Below are positions 36,865-47,987 of a stretch of DNA of 64,000 bases, piece after piece; the first letter of the stretch is position 1; each line of letters opens with the position of its first letter. A program made the translations under genes and the position numbers. The stretch spans positions 3,968,001 to 4,032,000 of the forward strand of contig NC_088872.1 of the NCBI RefSeq assembly GCF_032884065.1, in the 5' to 3' direction. This DNA comes from Artemia franciscana (lineage: Eukaryota > Arthropoda > Branchiopoda > Anostraca > Artemiidae). Under the pieces are notes generated by a model. It did no database searches, was not told the origin of the DNA, and worked only from the letters and a program-made list of their open reading frames with translations.

Positions 36865-37215
36865 ACAGACCGGGACACCGGGACACAAATGACGACCGGG
36901 ACATTGGGACACAGGGAATATAAATGACGACCGAAAACCTCAAAGAGAAATTACAGACCGGGACACCGGGACACAAATCACGACCGGGACACAGGGAATA
37001 TAAATGACGACTGGGACACAGGGACACAACTACAACGGGGACGCCGGGGCACAGGGAAGATATATAAGTGACGACCGGGACAGAGGGATTGTTCGAAGAG
37101 AAATTACAGACCGGGACACCGGGACACAGGGAATATAAATAACGACCGGGACGCTCAAAAAGAAATTACAAACTGGGACACCGGGACACAAATGACGACC
37201 GGGACACAGGGACAC
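36865..37215 (+). repeat. GACCGGGACAC minisatellite of Helitrons
   Basis: Irregular repeats of GACCGGGACACCGGGACAC and AAATGACGACCGGGACAC with spacers such as AGGGAATATAAATGACGA. Blocks of the same kind occur at 42,527-42,740, 62,037-62,230 and 62,497-62,830, always in the 5' part of a Helitron copy. Confidence 0.9.
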
Positions 37216-37447
37216 ATCATTAGAATAATGAGGTATAGATATGAATACTGATTGTTTTTCCCATGGACAATTATAAGTTGCATGTTCAAGAGTCAGTAAA
37301 CCTGACAATCTATTTATATGCACAGACAATGGTACAGCGAAGAATGTTGTATATTCGCAAATTTTACGCTAGTTGCCATCATTTTTGCTTTGAAGGCGTG
37401 ACGTCATTCAAGTTATATAAGACGTATGTTCGCGTAGAATTCTATTA

Positions 37448-40400
37448 ATGCTTAAGTTTATAATGACTGATGAAGATGCTCAAAGAGTCTATGCCAAAAA
37501 ACTTGCTGCTGATAGAGAAAGTCAGAAAAGAAAGCGTGCCGAGGAAATACCAGAGCAACGCGAAAGCAGACTTGCTGCTAAAAGAGAAAGTGAAAAAAGA
37601 AGGCGTGCCGAGGAACTACTAGAGCAACGCAGAAGCAGACTTGCTGCTAAAAGAGAAAGTGAAAAAAGAAGGCGTGCCGAGGAATCAAAAGACCAGCAGG
37701 GAAACAGGCTTGAGGCTGATAGAGAAAGAAAGAACAGAAAGCATGCCGAGGAACTACCAGAGCAACGCAGAAGCAGACTTGCTGCTAAAAGAGAAAGTGA
37801 AAAAAGAAGGTGTGCCGAGGAACTACTAGAGCAACGCAGAAGCAGACTTGCTGCTAAAAGAGAAAGTGAAAAAAGAAGGCGTGCCGAGGAATCATAAGAC
37901 CAGCAGGGAAACAGGCTTGCTGCTGATAGAGAAAGTAAGAAAAGAAAGCGTGCCGAGGAATCAGAGCAATCTGAAAGTTATCGCCTGGCATTCAGGTACA
38001 ACCCAGTCGATGATTATAGCTTGAGTGGATGTGTTCAAATCGGGACAATGTCTAAAATTTGTCCCTATTGCAAGGCCTTGAAATTCAATGGTGAAACGAT
38101 GGGAATGTGTTGCGCCTCAGGAAAAGTTAAACTTCCTCTATTGGCTGCACCACCAGAGCCATTGAAGACTTTCCTTACTGGAACTACGTCAGAATCTAAG
38201 CGTTTTTTGTCAAAAATCAGACAATACAACTCATGTTTCCAAATGACGTCGTTTGGAGCCCAAATCGAAAATCCAGATCAATTTATGTCTACTTTCAAAG
38301 TAAAAGGGCAAATTTATCATAAAGCAGGGTCCCTTCTACCATTCTCAGGCGAGAATCATAAATTTTTACAATTGTACTTCATCAGTGATAGAAATTCTGA
38401 ATTGAATGCACGTTGCGAAATTTCTCCCAATGTTGAAAGGACAATCGTTTCCCAATTGCAACATCTTTTCCACGAAAATAATAAGTTAGTGCGTCTGTTC
38501 AAAACAGCCATCGATTTGATGCCTACTGATACTCATAAAATTGTTATTTCCGCTGACAAAACGCCTCCTGGCCAACATGTGCGTAGATACAATGCTCCGA
38601 CTATCGACGAAGTGGCAATCGTTATGGTCGGTGATCAGTTTTTACCTCGAGATATTATTCTACATAAGCGAAACGCTCAGTTGTTAAGAATTGCTGAAAC
38701 TCATCGATGCTACGATGCCCTACAATATCCTATCATTTTTTGGGATGGAGCCGACGGCTATCACTTTAATATTAAATTGATGAATCCAGCCACTAACAAA
38801 GAAATGAATAAGAAATGCAGTGCAATGCATTATTATTCCTATAGACTAATGATTCGGCAGGATGAAGAAAATTATATTTTAAAATGCCGTGAATTGTTTC
38901 ACCAATTTATGGTTGATATGTATGCTAAAATTGAATCAGAACGTTTGCTATATATCCACCTGAATCAGACCAAGCTCCGCTCTGAACAATACATTCATTT
39001 GCGAGATGCAGTTATAAATGACGGTAATACCACAAACGTTGGAAGATTAACACTTTTACCTTCGTCATATGTTGGCAGTCCCCGTCATATGCATGAATAT
39101 GCTCAAGATGCTATTGCGTATGTTCGTCTCTATAGTCGTCCAGATTTATTTATTACATTTACATGTAATCAATCTTGGGACGAGATACTGCAGCTTTTAC
39201 TTCAAGGACAATCGGCGGTTCATAGGCATGACATTACGGCACGTGTCTTCCGGCAAAAGTTGAAATCACTGATAAACTACTTTGTAAAACATGAAGTGTT
39301 TGGGTCAGTGCGATGCTGGATGTACTCAGTGGAATGGCAAAAACGAGGTTTGCCACACGCACATATACTAATCTGGCTACATAAAAAAATTACTTCAAAC
39401 GAAATTGATGATGTGATTTCCGCTGAAATACCTGATAAAAATGTCGATAAGGGGTTACATGATATTATTGTAAAAAATATGATACATGGACCTTGCGGTG
39501 CACTGAACGAAAATTCACCATGCATGGCCAAAGGAAGGTGCACAAAGCAATATCCTCGACTTTTAGTACCCAAAACAATTACCGGCAATGATGGTTACCC
39601 ACAATATAGAAGAAGATCTACTGAAGATGGCGGTAAAACAGCAATAATAAAGAAGCGTAACGGTACCACCATCGAAGTAGATAACCAGTGGGTTGTTCCA
39701 TATTCCTCTTTATTATCAAAAACATTTAATGCACACATAAACGTTGAATACTGTAACTCCGTAAAGGCAATCAAATACATATGTAAATACGTCAACAAAG
39801 GCAGTGACATGGCAGTTTTTGGCTTGCAGTCCGAAATCAAAGATTTCGATGAAATCGTAGAATATCAGGCTGGAAGATACATAAGCAGTAATGAAGCTGT
39901 TTGGCGAATTCTTTCATTTCCGATACATGAACGTAGTCCAGCTGTTGTTCACTTAGCGGTACATTTACAGAATGGTCAACGTGTTTATTTCACGGAAACC
40001 AACGTGCAACAAAGAGTCCTGAATCCACCGGATACAACATTAACAGCTTTTTTTTCGCTTTGCAAAAATGATTCTTTTGCGAAAAAACTGCTGTATACTG
40101 AAGTGCCTTCGTATTACACGTGGAATACTAAAAATAAAGTATTTGAACGTCGAAAACAGGGTAAGTCAGTCGACGGCCAACCTACCATCTTCAAAGATAC
40201 CACGATAGGAAGACTCTACACCGTTCACCCCAATCAACATGAATGCTTCTTTCTACGCCTGCTTTTGGTGAATGTACCCGGTCCGACATCCTTTGAGTAT
40301 TTTAGGACTGTAAATGGTACTATACATGACACTTACCGTAGTGCATGCCAAGCTTTGAATTTATTGGAGAATGACCAACACTGGGATAACTGCATCAATG

Positions 40401-41084
40401 ACGCGTGCGAAACGTCAACCCCAAGTCAAATTCGTGCATTGTTTGGCATCATTTTAACAACTTGCTCTCCATCAGCTCCTACAGATTTATGGGAAAAAAT
40501 ATAAGTCAAAAATGTCCGAAGATATACTTCATCGAAAACAGTTAGAGACGTCAGACATGACTTTTGATTTTACACCAGAAATTTATAACTACACTTTAGT
40601 TGTTATAGAAGATTTTTGCATAAGTATGGCAAACAAACCTCTTCAGGGTTTGGGAATGCCTTCACCTAACCGTATCGCTGCTGTTTCGACATGTGTAGAA
40701 TCGGATCGTGAACAAAGTTACAGTACGAGTGATCTATTGTTGTATGTACAAAATAACATTTCCAAGTTAACGTCGGAACAAAAAGACATTTATGATACGA
40801 TAATGCATTGTGTCGATAACAACGTTGGAGAAATTTTCTTTTTGGATGCGCCAGGAGGTACTGGTAAAACGTTTGTGATAAAACTGATTCTGGCATCAAT
40901 TCGATCTAAAAATGATATAGCGTTGGCAATTGCGTCGTCCGGAATAGCCGCAACATTGCTGCCTGGTGGAAGAACTGCTCATTCCGCTTTGAAATTGCCT
41001 CTGAACTTGCATTCTACAGAAACTCCCACGTGCAATATTTCCAAAACCCACCAAAGCTTTGCAATGGCACTCGACTTGCCGTAA
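37448..41084 (+). pseudogene. Helitron Rep-helicase polyprotein (H3), lightly broken
   Basis: The start codon region MLKFIMTDEDAQRVYAKKL leads into a repeat region of (K/R)RES-KKRRAEE units. One TAA (37,895-37,897) replaces a Lys codon present in the twin. The Rep part follows: CPYCKALKFNG Cys motif, HUH as GLPHAHILIW, and the two-Tyr motif YICKYVNKG. It runs intact to 40,504, where an extra A shifts the frame. The helicase then has Walker A DAPGGTGKTFV but lacks the rest of the core: about 970 bp present in the twin are missing at 41,043, joining TPTCNISK to a [10 protein letters not shown] shift. Rep would nick and transfer the element's strand and the helicase would unwind it; this copy cannot make the full protein. 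Confidence 0.92.
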
Positions 41085-41927
41085 AAAAAACAATGGAAAA
41101 CCTAATAGAGGCCACAATCCTGACAGGGCCTTTTGAGGGTGAGGCTGTTCTTATTCCTCGCATTCCCATGATTCCAACAGATCTGCCTTTTCAATTTAAA
41201 AGATTGCAATTCCCAATTCGATTAGCATTTGCAATCACCATTAACAAAGCTCAAGGTCAATCATTAGAAAAATGTGGTATTGATCTTAATACTGATTGTT
41301 TTTCCCATGGACAATTGTACGTTGCATGTTCGAGGGTCGGTAAACCTGACAATCTATTTATATGCAGCGAGAATTGGACAACGAAGAATGTTGTATATTC
41401 GCAAGTTTTACGCAGTTAATTTGTATTTCGGAACCAAATGAAGCGGTTAATTATCCATCTGAATTTTTAAATTCCATAGATCCTTCAGGGTGTCCACCAC
41501 ACCTGCTACAACTAAAAATAGGCGTACCAATAATACTTTTAAGAAATATCAACCCACCAAAGCTTTGCAATGGCACGCGACTTGCCGTAAAAAAAAAACA
41601 ATGGAAAACCTAATAGATGCCACAATCTTGACAGGGCCTTATGAGGGTGAGGCTGTTCTTATTCCTCGCATTCCCATGATTCCAACGGATCTGCTTTTTC
41701 AATTTAAAAGATTGCAATTCACAATTCGATTAGCATTTGCAACCACCATCAACAAAGCTCAAGGGCAATCACTAGAAAAATGCGGTATAGATCTTAATAC
41801 AGATTGCTTTACCAATGTACAATTGTATGTTGCATCTTTGAGGGTCGGTAAACCTGACAATCTATTTATACGCACAGACAATGGGACAGCGAAGACTGTT
41901 GTATATTCACAAGTTTTACGTAGTTAA
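41030..41927 (+). pseudogene. Duplicated helicase C-terminal modules (H3)
   Basis: Two consecutive copies of the last helicase segment occur. Each has [45 protein letters not shown] and a GKPDNLFI ending. Copy one ends at 41,419 with VVYSQVLRS. Copy two begins at 41,425 with [11 protein letters not shown] and ends at 41,927. The poly-A run in VKK differs in length between them, shifting the frame. The same doubling is present in the inverted twin. Confidence 0.88.
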
Positions 41928-41937
41928 TTTGTATTGT

Positions 41938-42299
41938 ATCTATCTATCTATCCATCTATATAAAAACGAGTTGTGTGTATGCATGTTTGTTTGTTTGTAA
42001 AAAGAGCGTTTGCATATGACGTCATTATTAGTACATACGGCTTTGTATATGGACAGACAATGGGAAAGCCAAGAATGTTGTATATTCGCAATTTTTACGT
42101 AGTTTGAAACACATATATAAATCTATCTATATTCACAGGTGGGACACAGGGACACAACTACAATGGCGCGTAGCTAATATGGCGCGTAACTAATATGGCG
42201 CGTAACGACTTACGCGCGCGGGGGGGCTTGGGGGGGGGGTGCGAAGCGCCCCCACCAACTAGGTGTTGGGGTGGCGCGAAGCGCCACCCCAACAGCTAG
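41938..42299 (+). mobile_element. Non-autonomous Helitron set at the 3' end of H3
   Basis: A second 5'-like end (TCTATCTATCCATCTATATA then AAAACGAGTTGT) is followed by a short piece of helicase tail (about 42,030-42,105) and the shared 3' end with its hairpin. This reads as a 362-bp internally deleted Helitron nested in, or forming, the 3' end of H3. The twin has the same arrangement at 56,136-56,497. Confidence 0.8.
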
Positions 42300-42311
42300 T
42301 ATATATATATA

Positions 42312-43089
42312 TATTCACAGTTGGGACACAGGGACACAACTACAATGGCGCGTAACGACTTACGCGTGCGGGGGGGCTTGGGGGGGGGCAAAGCGCCCCC
42401 ACTAACTAGGTGTTTGTGTGTCGACTGACGTCATGTTTGTCGACTGACGTCATTATGAGGATTGAGCATTATTCCGTCATGTAGTTGTTTGTCGACTGAT
42501 TTCATGTTTGTCGACTGACGGAATTACAGACCGGGACACCGGGACACAAATGACGACCGGGACACCGGGACACGGAATATAAATGACGACCAGGACACTC
42601 AAAGAGAAATTACAGACTGGGAAACCGGGACACAAATGAAGACCAGGACACAGGAAATATAAATGACGACCGGGACAAAGGGACACAACTACAGTTGGGA
42701 CGCCGGGGGCACAGGGAGGATATATAAATGATGACGGAGACACAGGGAATGTTCGATTGGCAATTACCATCAAAAAAGCTCAAGGGCAATCATTAGAATA
42801 ATGAGGTATAGATCTGAATACGGATTGTTTTTCCCATGGACAATTATATGTTGCATGTTCAAGAGTCGGTAAACCTAACAATCTATTTATATGCACAGAC
42901 AATGGGACAGCGAAGAATGTTGATTATTTGTAATTAAATTAAACGTAATTAAAAACAAATATATATCGATCTATATTCACAGGTGGGACACAGGGACACA
43001 CCTACAATGGCATGTAACGACTTACGTGCGCGGAGGGGCTTGGGGGGTGAGAAGCGCCCCCAGAAACTAGGTGTTGGGGTAACAACTAG

Positions 43090-43090
<1 letters not shown>
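42312..43090 (+). mobile_element. Chimeric non-autonomous Helitron remnants
   Basis: A truncated 3' end (ATTCACAGTTGGGACACAGG to AACTAGGTG at about 42,410) abuts a 5' part with GTCGACTGACGTCATG words, a GACCGGGACAC block and a helicase tail (about 42,760-42,930). A further 3' end follows (42,975-43,090, ending AACTAGGTG without hairpin completion). No complete protein is encoded. Confidence 0.75.

Positions 43091-43184
<94 letters not shown>
43091..43184. repeat. (TA)n array between tail-to-tail Helitrons
   Basis: About 94 bp of pure TA sits where the 3' hairpin of the left element should be completed. The 3' hairpin of the right, minus-strand element starts immediately after it. Confidence 0.95.
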
Positions 43185-43187
<3 letters not shown>

Positions 43188-44527
43188 TGTGGCGCTTCGC
43201 GCCACATCGACACCTAGTTGGTGGGGGTCATATCTGACCTTTTTAGACGTATTCGGTGGATTATATTCTCAGCCATTAGCGATTTGTATTTCTCCCATAA
43301 CTCTTTAGGAGATGAAGGAGAGCAACTTTTGCCAGAAGACACGAGCCGTAGTGTCATGTCTATGAACCGGTGATTGTCCAGGATGTAAAAGCTGTTGTAT
43401 CTAATTCTAAGATGGATTATATGTAAATGTAATAAATGACGAATCATTAATCTATAGGCATAATATTTAATTGCGCTGCATTTCTTATCTATTTATTTGT
43501 TAGTGGCTGGATTTATCAATTTAATATTAAAGATATATCCGTCGGCTCCATCCCAAAAAATGAGAGGATATTATAGGGCATCGTAGCATCAATGATTTTA
43601 TTAAAAACTTCGCTTTGAAACGCCTTCTTATATACTTATAATTACGTCATATACAAAGCCTTTGACGTCATTTACAAATCACCGACCATAACGATTGCCA
43701 CTTCGTTGATAATTGCGTATCAGTAGGCATCAATTCGATTGCTGTTTTGAACAGAAGCACTAAATTATTATTTATGTGGAAAAGATGTTGCAACTGGCAA
43801 ACGATGTTTTTTTTTAAAACGTATTTTTTCTATAATCGGTATCACTTTCAAGTTGTTTAGTTTATTTTACCTTGATGTGTCTTTTGTCACTATGAAATAC
43901 ATATCGACGAACCTTTGTTTTTATAAAACTAAAATCTGGTAGGCATTGATGACCTTATCCAAGTCAAAATCCCAAACCCAATCATCATCGCTGTCATTTT
44001 CACTTTTGATACGTTTTGACTCTTGCTGGCCAGGCTGCTCTTGTGATTCTTCGGCACGCTTTCTCTTTGGTGATTTCTCTTTGAGACGCAAGCCTTTTTC
44101 CACGCTGTTGTTGTGATTCCTCGGCACGCTTTCTTTTCATACTTTCTCTATTAGCCGCAAGCCTGTTTTCACGCTGTTGTTGTGATTCCTCGGCAAGTTT
44201 TCTTTTTTTACTTTCTCTATTAGCCGCAAGGCTTTTGGCATTAGCTCTTTGAGCAGCTTCCACGGCTATTTCTTCTGCCATTGTAGGTTCTTCTGTCATT
44301 TTAAGATCTATATTAAAAATTTCTCTTTGAAAGGCCTTCTTATATACTAATAATGACGTCCTATACAAAGCCTTTGATGTCATAACAAACAAGATGCCAG
44401 TCGACAAAGAACTTCATGACGGTATAATGCTCAATCCTTATATTGACGTCAGTCGACAAACATGACGTAAGTCGACCCACAAACATAACGTCAGTTGACA
44501 CAAAAACGACTTATTTTTATATAGATA
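43185..44527 (-). mobile_element. Internally deleted Helitron H4
   Basis: On the minus strand the 5' end reads TATCTATCTATATAAAAATA then AGTCGT near 44,527, and the 3' hairpin GTGTCGATGTGGCGCG...CGCCACACC lies at 43,185-43,225. Between them are a KRRAEE-type N-terminal frame (43,921-44,407), Rep fragments in scrambled or deleted order (43,400-43,800) and a fragment of the helicase start. Most of the polyprotein is deleted. Confidence 0.8.
43921..44407 (-). pseudogene. Helitron N-terminal repeat region, truncated (H4)
   Basis: The minus frame contains MTEEPTMAEEIAVEAAQR and then repeats such as ANRESKKRKLAEESQQQR, similar to the H3 and H5 starts but with Gln-rich instead of Glu-rich linkers. 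It ends in a short acidic stretch (NDSDDDWVWDFDLD), possibly fused from elsewhere. A variant subfamily is likely. Confidence 0.6.
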
Positions 44528-44539
44528 GATATAATAAGA

Positions 44540-44860
44540 TATAAAAAACTAAAAAAAAAGAAAAAAACTAATAATAAAAGAAATAAAAAAAGAAAAAACC
44601 TAAAAAGAAAAAACCTAAAAAAAAGCAAAAAAAGGTAAAAAACTAAAAGAAAAAAAAAAGAAAAAAAAAGAAAAAAGCTAAAAAACTAAAATAAGAAAAA
44701 CTAAAAAATAAAAAAAGAAGATGAAACACATACATATATAAATAAAAAAAGCTAAAAAACTAAAAGAAGCGAAAAAAAAAGAAAAAAAAAAGAAAAAACT
44801 AAATAACAAAAACCCAAAAAGAAAAAAACGAAAAAAGAATAAAAAAAATAATATAAGGTA
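44540..44860 (+). repeat. A-rich low-complexity tract next to H4
   Basis: AAAAACTAAAA-type runs starting right after the 5' end of H4, like the tracts at 28,490-28,720 and 62,228-62,460. Confidence 0.75.
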
Positions 44861-45686
44861 AGTTTTATGATTTTTTACTTCCAGTTCACTGATTATGAAT
44901 TATGCAATTTAACTCTTATTTTTGTAATTAATATAGTGTCGTCGGTATTTGAAACTTCACCTGTAATTAGATTGGGATAAATCGAAAGTCCCAGTTGTAA
45001 AATTAACAAAAATTGAAAATTACAGTACCACTTCGGTTATTCCAATGAAATACAATTCAGTTACATCTCTAACAGATAGTAAAAAACCAAAGTATCATGC
45101 TCTACGACACTAAATTGAACATAAGTGGTCAGCAAGAATTGTCACGTAACCTTATTGCTTATCAAAAAGGCTCTGATAATCGGTAAAGCACTAGCTCCTT
45201 AGAATTACTTTTTGAAAGAAAGTAGAGCGGCATCAAAAACCAAAGACAAACAGAATTAATGTCTTATAATGAGTCAAACTTAAAGCAAGCCGAAACAACC
45301 ATGTTTTAAGCACATACACAGAAAAAAGCCATCAACTTTTTCTGAGCTTGATATAGCAGAGAGCAAACCTTATCTGCAACAGACGTCACTATATTACAGC
45401 AGACATCTCATTGTTATCACAACAGCATTTATAGTTTTAACCTATCATCATGACGTCAAGCATCATCTTGTGTATGAAGCTGCAGTTTTTTCTGTCAAAA
45501 AATTTATTTAATTTCAAACACTGTGTTTTTTTTAATTGCAAAAAAATTAGATATACCGATTTCCTTGAATATGAGCCCTTAAACAGTTCTGTTTAGATGG
45601 AGTAAATTTATATCAGGCTTGAAGTTAGCTTTGGATATAAGAGTATAAGATTGAGGCTAAACTGACGGAGTCAATCTCATAAAAGA
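44861..45686. other. 5' flank of the Sec23 copy
   Basis: No recognisable gene. A TTGTTTTTTAATTGCAAAAA-like stretch near 45,525 and a short leader to the ATG ATG at 45,687. No clear TATA box. Confidence 0.4.
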
Positions 45687-47987
45687 ATGATGAGTCAGAA
45701 GGTAAATAGTGCTTTTGCAGACAATGAAAGCAGAGATGGTGTACGGATGTCATTTAACTGTTGGCCCGCAAGCAAGATAGAAGCTGCTAAGCTTGTTCTA
45801 CCTCTTGGTGTCATGTACACACCATTTAAAAAGTGTGAAAATAAACTCGACCTTCAATATGACCCAGTCGTGTGCAGGACAAACAATTGTAAAGCCATAC
45901 TAAATCCGCTTTGTAATGTTGATTAACGAGCTAAGCTTTGGAGTTGTGTTATCTGCAATCAAAAAAATACTTTTCCAGCAAGTTATGCACATGCAAGTGA
46001 AACCGACATGCCTGGTGAACTTTACCAAGAGTTCTCGACAGTTGAATATTCTATCTCATCTGGAATCAAGAATGTCCCAACAGCTTTTCTCTATGTTGTC
46101 GACACTTGTATTGAACCATGTGATCTTTATGCTTTGAAAAGAACTCTGCTTGACTCACTACATAGTTTACCACCAAATACTCTATGTGGTCTCATCACGT
46201 TTGGAAAATATGTCTATATTCATGAGATAAATCCACTCGTTGAAAAGGTTTATGCCTTTAAAGGAACTAAGGAATATAATAGTCAAGAACTTCGGAGGCT
46301 ATTAAAACTGGATAGACAAACGGCATCACCAGCCTCCACACTAGCTTACGGTAAACAGGAACCAAGTGTACCTACCAATAAATTTTTGAAGCCCCTCAGT
46401 GAATGTTTCAAAATTATGGAAGAAATATTTAAAGGAATACAGCTTGACACTTTTAAAGTACAACAAGGTAGGAGACATATTCGAAGCGTCGGAGCAGCCC
46501 TCTCAATTGCTGTCAACCTGTTAGAGACAACCCACACAAATATCGGAGGAAGAATAATGTCCTTTATTGGCGGTGCATGTACAAATGGTCTAGGAATGAT
46601 TGTTGATGATGACTTGAAAAATACAATAAGAAGTCATCATGACATAGAACAGAGCCAGGCAAAGTATTTTAAGAAGGCAACGAAATTTTATGAGGCCCTT
46701 GCCATGAAAGCGTCCAAAAATGGTCACGCAGTTGATATTTATATTGCAGCACAAGATCAAATTGGTCTACACGAAATGAAATCGTTGCCAAGTCTCACTA
46801 GTGGGAATTTAGTCCTGTCTGACTCTTTTGAATCCTCGCTGCTCAGCGAAAGTCTCAAAAAGTTATTTGCGAGGGATGAAACAGGGAATTGTCAAATGGC
46901 TCTCAATGCTGTAATGGAAGTTAGGGTTTCAAAAGAGCTGCAAATTCTAGGATGTATTGGTCCTTGCGTTTCAATGGGGGTCAAGCATGATTCGGTTGCA
47001 GATACGGAAATTGGTGTCGGTGGGACCAGGCAGTGGAAGTTTTGTTCACTTTTGCCTACCACCACACCCGCAATATTCTTTGATATAGTTCCAGAGGCCC
47101 CAGCCAGTGCTGAAGGACAAGGTTATATACAGTTTCAAACTAATTATAGAACAATTAATGGCGACAGAAGAATTAGGGTTACCACAATCGCTAGGCATTT
47201 TTTTACCTCTTCCAGCGATCCAATGATACGAGATTGGTTTGACCAGGACGCTGCTGCTGTTTTGCTTGGTCGTCTTTCAGTTTTCCGTCTAGAAAGGGAA
47301 GATGAGTCTAATGTCATGAGATTGTTGGATAGAAATCTGATTAAGATATGCCAGAAGTTCTCATCCTTTCCGATAAATACACCGGAGTCGTTTGTTCTGC
47401 CTCAAAGTCTTGAACTTTTCCCTCAAACTGTTTATCATTTAAGACGTTCGCCTTTTCTACAGGTATTTAATTATAGTCCAGACGAAACCACATTTTACAG
47501 GTCAATATTTTTAAGAGAGGATACAGAGAGTGGTATAACAATGATTCAGCCTTATTTATTTGAGTATAGTCCCTTAACAGGGAAAGAATCAACGCCAGTT
47601 AGTCTTGACGCAACAAGTCTAAAGAAGGACATAATTCTTTTAATGGACACATTTTTTCAAGTTCTTGTCTATCACGGAGCTGATGTTGTTTACTGGAAAA
47701 ATAACGGTTTTGATAAATTGCCAGAGTATGCCCACTTAAAAGTATTCTTCAAAGCCCCTTTAGAAGACGCAGTAGAGATTGTCTCGAATCGTTTTCCCTT
47801 GCCCCGGTACGTAGTTCCCGATGAAGGAGCCTCCCACGCTCGATTCCTGTTAAATAAAGTAAATCCATCCATTACCCATACTCATCTAAATTACCAAGGA
47901 GAAGAGGGGGCTATACTTACAGATGATGTGTCTCGTGAGGTATTTCTCCATCATCTTAGGACGCTGGTTGTATCCAGCCAAAGTTAG
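45687..47987 (+). pseudogene. Sec23: Intronless Sec23-like gene copy with one in-frame stop
   Basis: A single frame of 767 codons matches the COPII coat subunit Sec23 from end to end. Sec23 is the GTPase-activating protein for Sar1 on ER exit-site membranes and pairs with Sec24. Visible parts: the RDGVRMSFNCWPASK start; a zinc finger with Cys 63, 68, 87, 90; the trunk with FLYVVDTC and GLITFGKYV; ALSIAVNLLE and MSFIGGACT; GTRQWKFCSL; RIRVTTIAR; and gelsolin-like HLRRSPFLQVFN with the likely arginine finger at 586-587. Codon 80 is TAA (45,924-45,926) where family members have Tyr, between the Cys pairs. The rest of the frame is intact despite many conservative substitutions. Either a young nonsense mutation in a once-working retrogene, or a translated downstream form from codon 108 (46,008) lacking the zinc finger. 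Retrotransposition is inferred from lack of introns; no poly-A tail or TSD was seen. Confidence 0.9.

Larger units (their letters stand above)
36721..42299 (+). mobile_element. Near-complete Helitron H3
   Basis: The 5' end reads TCTATATATGTAAAAATAAG then TTGT. The 3' end is a perfect hairpin (GTTGGGGTGGCGC / GCGCCACCCCAAC) followed by AGCTAG and then T. A TC start and a hairpin with CTAG at the 3' end are the classical Helitron termini. Inside are a GACCGGGACAC minisatellite (36,865-37,215), a stray helicase-tail segment (37,250-37,375), the Rep-helicase frame (37,448-41,420), a second helicase tail (41,425-41,927) and a small Helitron terminus set (41,938-42,299). An inverted near-twin lies at 56,136-61,945. 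Confidence 0.9.

Noticed and set aside
36865-37215. GACCGGGACAC repeats as a CRISPR array
   Set aside because: Repeat and spacer lengths are irregular, spacers are themselves repeats, and the genome is eukaryotic; it is a minisatellite in Helitrons.
45924-45926. Stop codon in Sec23 as an intron boundary
   Set aside because: The frame continues directly after the TAA with the expected next family residues (RAKLW), so no intron or frameshift is needed; it is a substitution in one codon.
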